Source: Lentisalinibacter sp964602525
GTDB lineage: Bacteria > Pseudomonadota > Gammaproteobacteria > Steroidobacterales > Woeseiaceae
Assembly (NCBI GenBank): GCA_964602525.1
Contig: CAZRSA010000169.1
Location: 1-5,434, forward strand
DNA: 5,434 bases
Reading direction: 5' to 3'
Below the pieces are notes generated by a model that searched no databases, was not told where the DNA came from, and was given only the letters and a program-made list of their open reading frames with translations. A program made the position numbers and the translations under genes. Of the stretch, positions 1 through 4,639 are shown piece after piece. Numbering within the stretch: position 1 is the stretch's first letter; every line of letters begins with the position of its first letter.

Positions 1-980
1 CGACCGTGGTCAAGACGTTCCGCACCAAGCGTGACGCCCTCGACTGGTCGCGGCGCACCGAGGACGAGATGGTGCGTGGTGTCTACATTGACCGCGCCCT
101 CTCCGAGAAGACGCTGCTGAAAGATGCCCTCGACCGCTACGCGGCGGAGGTCGTCCCGACCAAGCGGGCATCCACGGCACGTCGGGAAAAGCCGATCATC
201 GCCAACCTGAAGGCGGCGCTCGGTAACTACAGCCTGGCGGCGCTCACGCCCGACATCATCGCCCGCTATCGCGACCGGCGACAGGAGGCCGGGCTTTCGG
301 CCAGCACCATCCGGCTCGAGCTCTCGCTGCTCTCCCACCTCTACAACGAGGCCATCAAGGAATGGGGCATCGGGCTCCTGTACAACCCCGTCACCAACAT
401 CCGGAAGCCGCCGCCGCATCCCGGCCGTAACCGGCGCCTGACCGCGGCGGAGGAAGCAAAGATCCTCCGGGCGGCCAGCGCCCACTCGAACCCCATGTTC
501 GGCTGGATCGTCCGCCTCGCCCTCCACACCGGCATGCGGGCCGGCGAGATCCAGACGCTTCGTGTCAGCCAGGTCAACCTCGAACGCCGCGTCATCACGC
601 TGACCGAAACCAAGAACGGCTCGTCCCGCACCGTGCCGCTGTCGAGCGCCGCCACGGGCGTCGTCCGTGCCGCCCTGGAGAATCCCCTCCGGCCGAAAGA
701 GACCGATCTCGTCTTCTTCGGCGAGCCGGGCCGGGACGGTATCCGCCGGCCCTACGAGTTCCGGCCTGGGTGGCACCGGCTGCTGAAGCGGCTGGGTATT
801 CACGGCCTTCGTTTCCACGACCTCCGCCATGAGGCCGTTTCGCGCCTCGTCGAGGCCGGCCTGGGTGATCAGGAGGTGGCCGCCATCTCGGGCCACAAGT
901 CCATGCAGATGCTGAGGCGTTACACCCATCTGCGGGCCGAGGATCTGGTGAAGCGGCTCGATCAGCTGGGGATACAGTAA
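1..980 (+). CDS. Tyrosine recombinase / site-specific integrase (5' end beyond window)
   Basis: This enzyme cuts and rejoins DNA at attachment sites through a 3'-phosphotyrosine intermediate, integrating or excising a mobile element. Counting from the GTG at 6, a SAM-like core-binding domain lies at about residues 36-125 and the catalytic domain at about 144-315. The full catalytic set is visible: Arg178 in TGMRAGE, Lys203 in ETKNG, His271 and Arg274 in HDLRHE, His297 in GHKS and nucleophile Tyr306 in RRYTHL. The active site therefore looks intact. The C-terminal part resembles Rci-like and ICE/phage integrases. The frame is open to the left edge, and the first visible residues (VKTFRTKRDA) look like the interior of an N-terminal arm domain, so the true start is probably upstream and GTG 6 is not trusted. 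The stop overlaps the next start by one base (TAATG), suggesting coupled translation. Family assignment is secure; the att site and target are unknown. Confidence 0.95.
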   Translation, partial: TVVKTFRTKRDALDWSRRTEDEMVRGVYIDRALSEKTLLKDALDRYAAEVVPTKRASTARREKPIIANLKAALGNYSLAALTPDIIARYRDRRQEAGLSASTIRLELSLLSHLYNEAIKEWGIGLLYNPVTNIRKPPPHPGRNRRLTAAEEAKILRAASAHSNPMFGWIVRLALHTGMRAGEIQTLRVSQVNLERRVITLTETKNGSSRTVPLSSAATGVVRAALENPLRPKETDLVFFGEPGRDGIRRPYEFRPGWHRLLKRLGIHGLRFHDLRHEAVSRLVEAGLGDQEVAAISGHKSMQMLRRYTHLRAEDLVKRLDQLGIQ

Positions 981-1198
981 TGGCCACTGACGCAGCGACG
1001 AAGACCCGCTCGACCATCACCTGTCCCGCCTGTGGCGCCAGGACACCCGAGACCATGCCGACGGATGCCTGCCAGTTCTTCTACGAGTGTCCCGGCTGCG
1101 GCGAGGTGCTGAAACCGAAGCCCGGCGATTGCTGCGTGTTCTGTTCCTGGGGCGATGTGCCCTGCCCGCCGGTGCAGCAAGACAGGGGGTGCTGCTGA
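980..1198 (+). CDS. GDCCVxC-family small cysteine-rich protein (putative metal-binding or redox)
   Basis: This 72-residue protein has 11 cysteines. CPAC (Cys15, Cys18) and CPGC (Cys37, Cys40) form a probable zinc-ribbon-like fold, joined by the segment MPTDACQFFYEC. The signature GDCCVFCSWG follows at residues 49-58 (Cys51, Cys52, Cys55), then CPP (Cys62) and a terminal Cys-Cys tail. This matches the family I know as GDCCVxC domain-containing (seleno)protein, some members of which replace a cysteine with selenocysteine; here all positions are cysteine. No catalytic activity is established to my knowledge. The cysteine density suggests binding of soft metals or thiol redox chemistry, and relatives often lie near metal-resistance genes, which is recollection rather than something seen here. 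The start overlaps the integrase stop by one base, with GGGGA at 968-972 as ribosome binding site. No transmembrane segment or signal peptide is visible, so it is probably cytosolic. Confidence 0.85.
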   Translation: MATDAATKTRSTITCPACGARTPETMPTDACQFFYECPGCGEVLKPKPGDCCVFCSWGDVPCPPVQQDRGCC

Positions 1199-1340
1199 GG
1201 ACGGCGCCGGCCGTTCGATCCGTTTGGATGGCGCTGTCGATGCAAAACTCACCCAGCTGGTGTCGGGATAGTTCGTGGTCACGCAGGACGACGCCGGCTA
1301 CTCATAGGTTCCCGTTTCCCGGAACCTGTGAGGACAGCCC
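1199..1340 (+). other. Intergenic region between the two gene pairs
   Basis: This 142-bp stretch has no convincing gene. Its 3' end carries the inverted repeat at 1301-1332 and the ribosome binding site of the next gene. No clear -35/-10 promoter is visible, although the gap makes an independent promoter for the following pair plausible. Confidence 0.5.
1301..1332 (+). promoter_or_regulatory. 12-bp inverted repeat covering the ribosome binding site of the HTH gene
   Basis: CTCATAGGTTCC (1301-1312) and GGAACCTGTGAG (1321-1332) are inverted repeats matching at 11 of 12 positions, with an 8-base loop. The single mismatch becomes a G-U pair in RNA. The right arm includes the first bases of the GAGGA Shine-Dalgarno (1330-1334) of the gene starting at 1341. 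It could be an operator for the helix-turn-helix protein itself or an RNA hairpin limiting its translation. The symmetry is directly visible; the role is inferred. No T-run follows, so an intrinsic terminator is unlikely. Confidence 0.6.
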
Positions 1341-1595
1341 ATGCACGACGACATTATTCCCCGCCAGGATGAGACCCTTGCCATCCAGCTTACCGAGCGC
1401 TTCGGCCCGCTTCTGACCCAGACCCAGCTGGCCGAGCTGCTCGGCCGTACCCCGGGCGGTCTCCGCTACAGCCTCTGCTGCCCGAGCGATGCCCCCACGC
1501 GGGCGCTGAAGGCCTGCGGCCGGAAGATCGGCCGCCGTGTCTACTACCCGGCCAGCGAGGTAGCCCGCATCATCACGGGTGACGAGGCGCGGTGA
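1341..1595 (+). CDS. Small helix-turn-helix DNA-binding protein, AlpA/excisionase-like
   Basis: This 84-residue protein is probably a DNA-binding regulator or recombination directionality factor of the mobile element. Residues 25-45 (LLTQTQLAELLGRTPGGLRYS) read as a helix-turn-helix: the QLAELLGRT segment is typical, followed by a recognition helix. Residues 61-78 (KIGRRVYYPASEVARII) resemble the wing and closing helix of AlpA/MerR-like excisionases, where a basic strand is followed by a hydroxyl-rich turn and helix. The start is ATG 1341, preceded by GAGGA at 1330-1334 with 6-base spacing. Its stop overlaps the next gene's GTG start by 4 bases (GTGA), so the two are very likely co-translated. 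The position next to an integrase and a replication-like gene fits small integrative elements. Whether it acts as transcription factor or excisionase cannot be told from sequence alone. Confidence 0.78.
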   Translation: MHDDIIPRQDETLAIQLTERFGPLLTQTQLAELLGRTPGGLRYSLCCPSDAPTRALKACGRKIGRRVYYPASEVARIITGDEAR

Positions 1596-2293
1596 CACGC
1601 CGCATCTTCCGGGTCCGTGATCGCAAGGGGTATCTGATTGTCGAACGGGCCGCGGTCGAGGACGAGCGCCTGTCCTGGGCGGCCCGGGGCCTGCTCGTCT
1701 ACCTGCTGGCCAAGCCGGACACCTGGCAGGTCATCGTCAACGACCTGGTGAAGCGTGGCGATCTCGGCAGGGACGGCATCTACGGGCTGCTGCAGGAGCT
1801 CAAGACCGCCGGCTACGTCCGTTATGAGAAACACCGGGATCCGGATGGCCGCCTTCGGGGCGGACACTACCTGGTCTTCGAGCACCCACCCGCGAGCGAG
1901 CCTCTACCGCTTCCGGAATCACCGGAAACGGTTCAGCCGGACCCGGTCCGACCGGAGCCGGCCAGGCCCGAAGCTTTAGTTATTAGCTACCTCAATAAAG
2001 AACCCATTTTCACCAAACTACCCACTACTACATTTTCAAATAGAGACCAGAAGACGGATTCCGTGACGGCCTCCCACGTCTTCCCGCCGACCGTCTCCCC
2101 GCAGGAGCGGGCATCGGCGAGCTGCATCGTCGCTTCTCTCGATGCCGAGGCCCGCCAGCCCGCCCTCGACGAGTGGGGCGAGGCCATCGCCAGGGGCGCC
2201 ATCCGCTCGAGCCCGCTCGGCTATCTGGATGCGATCGTGAAGCGCCGACTGGCCGAGGCAAAGAACGTCGACCGTGCCTGCAGGAATTGTTGA
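1592..2293 (+). CDS. Winged-helix replication-initiation-like protein of a mobile element
   Basis: This 233-residue protein has three parts. Residues 1-99 form a winged-helix domain with the pattern RLSWAARGLLVYLLAKPDTW, then LVKRGDLGRDGIYGLLQELKTAGYV and RYEKHRDPDGRLRGGHYLVFE, typical of DNA-binding domains in phage O-like and plasmid/ICE replication proteins. Residues 101-128 are a Pro-Glu/Asp-rich linker, and about 129-155 are encoded by an abruptly AT-rich stretch. Residues 165-225 (including RGAIRSSPLGYLDAIVKRRL) form a helical C-terminal segment like those that contact helicase or loader partners in related proteins, which is inference. The start is GTG 1592, overlapping the upstream stop, with GAGG at 1584-1587. 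No helicase, primase or nuclease motif is present, so initiation or origin binding is more likely than catalysis. It could instead be a transcriptional regulator. Confidence 0.7.
   Translation: MTRRIFRVRDRKGYLIVERAAVEDERLSWAARGLLVYLLAKPDTWQVIVNDLVKRGDLGRDGIYGLLQELKTAGYVRYEKHRDPDGRLRGGHYLVFEHPPASEPLPLPESPETVQPDPVRPEPARPEALVISYLNKEPIFTKLPTTTFSNRDQKTDSVTASHVFPPTVSPQERASASCIVASLDAEARQPALDEWGEAIARGAIRSSPLGYLDAIVKRRLAEAKNVDRACRNC
1971..2046 (+). other. AT-rich island inside the replication-like gene (candidate DNA-unwinding element)
   Basis: By hand count, 25 of these 76 bases are G or C (about 33%), while flanking sequence is strongly GC-rich. The codons switch to TTA, ATT, CTA, ACA, TCA, AGA and AAT, which are rare elsewhere in the window. 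It lies in the low-complexity linker between the winged-helix and C-terminal parts. Phage lambda has its origin inside the O gene, so an embedded origin is a reasonable model. No clear iterons flank it on the left beyond linker-coding repeats. Confidence 0.4.
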
Positions 2294-2328
2294 TGACACT
2301 GTCATCCAAATTCGCTGCGGCTCCGCTG

Positions 2329-2368
2329 CCCGCGTCCCTACCCCGGCCCGGACGGGTAGGGACGCGGG
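2329..2368. repeat. Perfect 15-bp inverted repeat just after the replication-like gene
   Basis: CCCGCGTCCCTACCC (2329-2343) and GGGTAGGGACGCGGG (2354-2368) are perfect inverted repeats around a 10-base loop. The stem would be very stable. No T-run follows on either side, so it is a poor intrinsic terminator. It shares AGGGACGCG with the repeats downstream, which suggests protein binding, or an origin or transfer-related role. Confidence 0.7.
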
Positions 2369-2430
2369 ACGCCAGCCCAATAACGACGCGGGCTTCAGCC
2401 CGAGATTCTGAGGGACGCGTGAGGGACGGA
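2333..2430 (+). repeat. Cluster of GGGACG motifs (iteron-like)
   Basis: AGGGACGCG occurs at 2358-2366 and 2411-2419 and inverted at 2331-2339. AGGGACG recurs at 2422-2428, and GGGACGC is tandemly repeated at 2359-2365 and 2366-2372. The copies at 2411 and 2422 are 11 bp apart, about one helical turn. A short inverted repeat CGGGCT/AGCCCG lies at 2389-2402. Dense short repeats next to a replication-like gene fit initiator-binding sites, but the function is inferred. Confidence 0.45.
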
Positions 2431-2443
2431 CCCCTATAACGAG

Positions 2444-2469
2444 CTGCGGGCGGCCAGAGCCGCCCGCAG
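2444..2469 (-). terminator. GC-rich hairpin, probable terminator of the DUF4168 gene
   Basis: CTGCGGGCGGC (2444-2454) and GCCGCCCGCAG (2459-2469) form a perfect 11-bp stem with a 4-base CAGA loop. It begins 32 bases beyond the stop of the minus-strand gene ending at 2501. Read on the minus strand it is followed by CTCGTTATAG, a weak T-tract, so termination may be inefficient or bidirectional. It would also block transcription coming from the mobile-element genes. Confidence 0.6.
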
Positions 2470-2500
2470 TCCGCCGTCTTGCTGTTGGCTGACTATTGAA

Positions 2501-2908
2501 TCAGCTCTGGCGCAGCGAGCTGACCATATCGAGCACTTCGTCACGTTGGTCGGGGTTGGCGTTGATCATCGTGGCGGTCTGGTTGTACTTGTCTACCGTC
2601 CAGCCATGATCCTGGATGGTGCGCTCGATTTCCTCCTGCATTTTCAGCTGCACCTCACGCGCGTCCTCCTGGGTCTGCGCCTGGCTCATCTCGACGGACA
2701 TCTCCTCCCGGGTCTGTTGGACGTCCACGTAGATCCGGGCGAACTTCGCGAGATCCGCCTCCTTGACCCTCTCGGCCTGCGGCGAAGGAGCCGGTGCCGG
2801 AGGCGGCGGGGGAGTCGTCTGGGGCTGGCTAGGCTGCGTCGTCTGTGCGAACGCGAGCAGGGGGGCCATCGCCAGTGCGGATATGGCAGCAATGAAACGA
2901 GTCTTCAT
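2501..2908 (-). CDS. Secreted DUF4168 domain protein
   Basis: This 135-residue protein begins with a typical signal peptide: MKTRF, a hydrophobic core at residues 6-20 and a cleavage motif AFA before Gln22. A Pro-rich linker follows at 31-43 with a run of five prolines. Residues about 48-133 match the helical DUF4168 domain: LAKFARIYVDVQQ, a charged amphipathic helix, then HGWTVDKYNQTATMINANPD and a final helix. The mature protein should be periplasmic or outside the inner membrane. DUF4168 has no established function to my knowledge. ATG 2908 is supported by an excellent Shine-Dalgarno, AAGGAGG, covering 2913-2919 on the complement. The upstream region carries a near-perfect sigma-54 promoter, and the divergent genes encode a sigma-54 two-component system, so this gene is its likely target. 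No lipobox cysteine is present. Confidence 0.88.
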   Translation of the reverse strand: MKTRFIAAISALAMAPLLAFAQTTQPSQPQTTPPPPPAPAPSPQAERVKEADLAKFARIYVDVQQTREEMSVEMSQAQTQEDAREVQLKMQEEIERTIQDHGWTVDKYNQTATMINANPDQRDEVLDMVSSLRQS

Positions 2909-2965
2909 GGTTCCTCCTTAAAGTTGGCAATCAATCGTCCCTTCCCGGGACGGCACAAGAGGGGG

Positions 2966-2981
2966 TGCAAGCGCCGTGCCA
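2966..2981 (-). promoter_or_regulatory. Sigma-54 (-24/-12) promoter for the DUF4168 gene
   Basis: The minus strand from 2981 down to 2966 reads TGGCACGGCGCTTGCA, which fits the RpoN consensus TGGCACG-N4-TTGCW at every fixed base. Setting the C of TTGC (2967) at -12 puts the GG at -25/-24 and the start near 2955, leaving a leader of about 46 bases before ATG 2908. Such promoters need an AAA+ activator, and one is encoded next door from 4636. The match is seen directly; use in vivo is inferred. Confidence 0.85.
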
Positions 2982-3054
2982 ACCGAATTGGCTCCGTAAC
3001 TCCCTGATTCGTGGCACTGGGTAATCACGCAACCGTCCCGTAGCAGTGCCGTAA

Positions 3055-3068
3055 TGACACACTGTGCA
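3055..3068. promoter_or_regulatory. Candidate activator-binding motif, distal to the sigma-54 promoter
   Basis: TGACACACTGTGCA contains the palindrome CACA-C-TGTG (3058-3066). It lies about 100-113 bp upstream of the predicted sigma-54 start, a usual distance for enhancer-type sites. A closely related sequence, TGACGCATGTGCA, occurs at 3127-3139 with one base fewer in the centre. Confidence 0.35.
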
Positions 3069-3116
3069 GGCGGATGAGCACCTACAAAGGCTTTTCCACT
3101 GCGAATTACAAGCAGC

Positions 3117-3141
3117 TGTGTCATTTTGACGCATGTGCACA
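3117..3141. promoter_or_regulatory. Overlapping palindromes, candidate enhancer/operator for the two-component regulator
   Basis: TGTGTCA (3117-3123) and TGACGCA (3127-3133) are inverted repeats matching at 6 of 7 positions around TTT, a 17-bp site of the size bound by NtrC-family dimers. The perfect palindrome TGTGCACA follows at 3134-3141. The sites lie about 160-185 bp upstream of the sigma-54 start and immediately before the kinase gene, so they could serve both activation of the DUF4168 gene and autoregulation of the operon. Binding is inferred. Confidence 0.4.
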
Positions 3142-3154
3142 CAATCGGTACCCT
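3126..3154 (+). promoter_or_regulatory. Weak candidate sigma-70 promoter for the kinase-regulator operon
   Basis: TTGACG (3126-3131) is a good -35 element. At 17-bp spacing, TACCCT (3149-3154) matches only 3 of 6 -10 bases. Transcription would begin near 3161, at the preferred kinase ATG, implying a leaderless or nearly leaderless mRNA. This would agree with the lack of a clear Shine-Dalgarno before 3161. The -10 is poor, so the call is tentative. Confidence 0.22.
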
Positions 3155-3160
3155 GCGGCC

Positions 3161-4639
3161 ATGCTTCGTTACCTGCATCCGGCGGACTTGCGCATCGCGG
3201 CGCTGGGCGCCGTTGTGCTGCCGATGCTTGCTCTCTTTGGTGTGGCGGGCTATGCGGTGCTCGCAACCCTCGAGGCGCAACTCGAAGCCCGCCTGGAAGA
3301 GGACATCGCGCTGATTGCGCGCTCGCTGAAACGCCCGGTCGCCCGGTCTCTGCAGAGGGAGCGCGCGAATGCCATGGATGAGGCGTTGCGTTCCGCTTTC
3401 GACTTCGGCCGCGTGTACGGAGCCTATGTCTACGACGCGGACGGAGAGCTGCTGGGCAGCGCCGATCCGTCCGGAAGACCCCGGGGCACGGATGCGCAGT
3501 CCCGGGATGTACGCAAACTGGCCGGTGCGGCAGACGACAGCACGGATCTCGGCGACTATCGTTCTTTCGGGGGCCTGGAAGTTTTCTCGTATTTCACTCC
3601 CCTGACCGGGCCCGGCGGGCAGGTGATCGGCATGTTGCAGATCACGCGCGAAGCCAGCGAGATGCGTGATTACCTCGGTACCATTCGCGCCCAGGCTGCC
3701 GCGCTGCTCGCCGTCTCCGCGCTGTTGCTGGCCGGCATCATCTTTGCCGGCCACCATCTGGCCATCGGCCGGCCGCTGGCCCGGCTGGCCGGGGCAATGG
3801 AAAAGGTCGCCCTCGGCGACCGGGCACGCCGGGCACGCCCGTCAGGGCCCCGGGAGATCCGTCAGCTCGGTGAGCGCTTCAATCGCATGCTCGCGGCCAT
3901 CGAGGAGCGGGACCGTCGGCTCGCGTCGGAGTACGAGAAGCAACAGCATCTCGCCCGCAAGCTCCGGGAATCCGAGAAATATGCCCTGGCCGGACGTCTG
4001 GCGGCGGGCGTCGCCCACGAGCTGGGTACACCGCTCAGCGTCATCGAGGGTCAGGTGCAGCGGCTGCTCCGCGCTGAGGAGGCCGGCAGCCGTCGCCACA
4101 GCGGGCTCATGGGCATCCGCGAGGCGGCGCGGACGATGGCACGGGTCGTGCGCCAGTTGCTCGGGTTCGGCCACGGCACGGCGAAGTCGCTGGTGCCCTG
4201 TTCGCCGGACCGGATACTGCAACTGGCCGCGGCCGACGTGAGGGCCCTGTACGAGGAGTCGGGCACCCGTCTCGACGTGGAGCCGTGCCGCCCCGGCGTC
4301 GAGATCGCCGCGGATCAGGAACGTCTGCGCGAGGCCCTGGTGCACCTCCTGCGAAACGCCCATCATGCGGCGTCCGGCGGCGCGGTACGGCTCGGGTGCG
4401 AGGCGCGCGAGGAAGTGATCCGTCTCTATGTGGAGGATTCCGGGCCAGGTATCGCCGAGGCGGATCGCAAGCGCATCTTCGAGCCGTTCTTCACGACCAA
4501 GCGCCCCGGGGAAGGCAGCGGGCTCGGACTCGCGGTGGTAAGAAGCATCGTCAACGATCATGACGGCAATATCCGGGTCTACGAGGCGCCGGCGGGGGGC
4601 GCGGGATTCGCTGTGGACCTGCCGGTGAGCACGGCATGA
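3161..4639 (+). CDS. Membrane sensor histidine kinase (HAMP, HisKA, HATPase_c)
   Basis: This is the sensor of a two-component system that autophosphorylates on histidine and passes the phosphate to the regulator encoded next. From ATG 3161 it has 492 residues. TM1 is at about 10-37, a periplasmic sensing region of about 140 residues follows (CACHE-like pattern GAYVYDADGELLGS and GGQVIGMLQI), then TM2 at 177-198 and a HAMP linker at about 199-250. The HisKA motif VAHELGTP holds phospho-acceptor His286. The ATPase has an N box (LLRNAHHA, Asn399), G1 DSGPGI (Asp426), F box FEPFFTTK and G2 GEGSGLGLA. The ORF opens earlier at ATG 3074, but that adds 29 residues with no membrane or domain character ahead of TM1 and would make the palindromes at 3117-3141 coding, so 3161 is preferred. 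It overlaps the regulator gene by 4 bases (ATGA). The signal it senses is unknown. Confidence 0.92.
   Translation: MLRYLHPADLRIAALGAVVLPMLALFGVAGYAVLATLEAQLEARLEEDIALIARSLKRPVARSLQRERANAMDEALRSAFDFGRVYGAYVYDADGELLGSADPSGRPRGTDAQSRDVRKLAGAADDSTDLGDYRSFGGLEVFSYFTPLTGPGGQVIGMLQITREASEMRDYLGTIRAQAAALLAVSALLLAGIIFAGHHLAIGRPLARLAGAMEKVALGDRARRARPSGPREIRQLGERFNRMLAAIEERDRRLASEYEKQQHLARKLRESEKYALAGRLAAGVAHELGTPLSVIEGQVQRLLRAEEAGSRRHSGLMGIREAARTMARVVRQLLGFGHGTAKSLVPCSPDRILQLAAADVRALYEESGTRLDVEPCRPGVEIAADQERLREALVHLLRNAHHAASGGAVRLGCEAREEVIRLYVEDSGPGIAEADRKRIFEPFFTTKRPGEGSGLGLAVVRSIVNDHDGNIRVYEAPAGGAGFAVDLPVSTA

Larger units (their letters stand above)
1..2440. mobile_element. End of a probable integrative element (left extent outside window)
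   Basis: An integrase, a cysteine-rich cargo-like protein, an excisionase-like protein and a replication-like protein lie on one strand, followed by a repeat-rich noncoding stretch. After about 2440 the genes change strand and character to a secreted DUF4168 protein and a two-component system. The boundary is therefore most likely between 2294 and 2443. No tRNA fragment or duplicated att core could be recognised, and the other end is outside the window. Confidence 0.5.

Noticed and set aside
1196..1198. TGA after the terminal Cys-Cys of the GDCCVxC protein as a selenocysteine codon
   Set aside because: The protein already has the expected length and ending, and the readthrough sequence is unstructured, arginine-rich and has no domain character. 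Selenocysteine in this family would replace an internal cysteine. No SECIS-like hairpin was recognised directly after it.
1913..1956. CCGGA repeated four times as possible iterons left of the AT-rich island
   Set aside because: The spacings of 9, 15 and 15 are multiples of three and follow Pro-Glu/Asp dipeptides in the linker, so protein-level repetition explains them adequately.
2293..2439. 48-codon ORF whose ATG overlaps the stop of the replication-like gene
   Set aside because: It is low in complexity, has no recognisable motif, and its whole length is made of the repeat cluster. Open frames are common in GC-rich DNA.
3012..3027. Plus-strand TGGCAC as a second sigma-54 promoter toward the kinase
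   Set aside because: The -12 element is absent: AATCA occurs where TTGCA is expected.
2918..3757. Long minus-strand ORF across the intergenic region and the kinase 5' half
   Set aside because: It is antisense to the kinase, whose domains are unmistakable, and it would cover the sigma-54 promoter. The translation has no family character.
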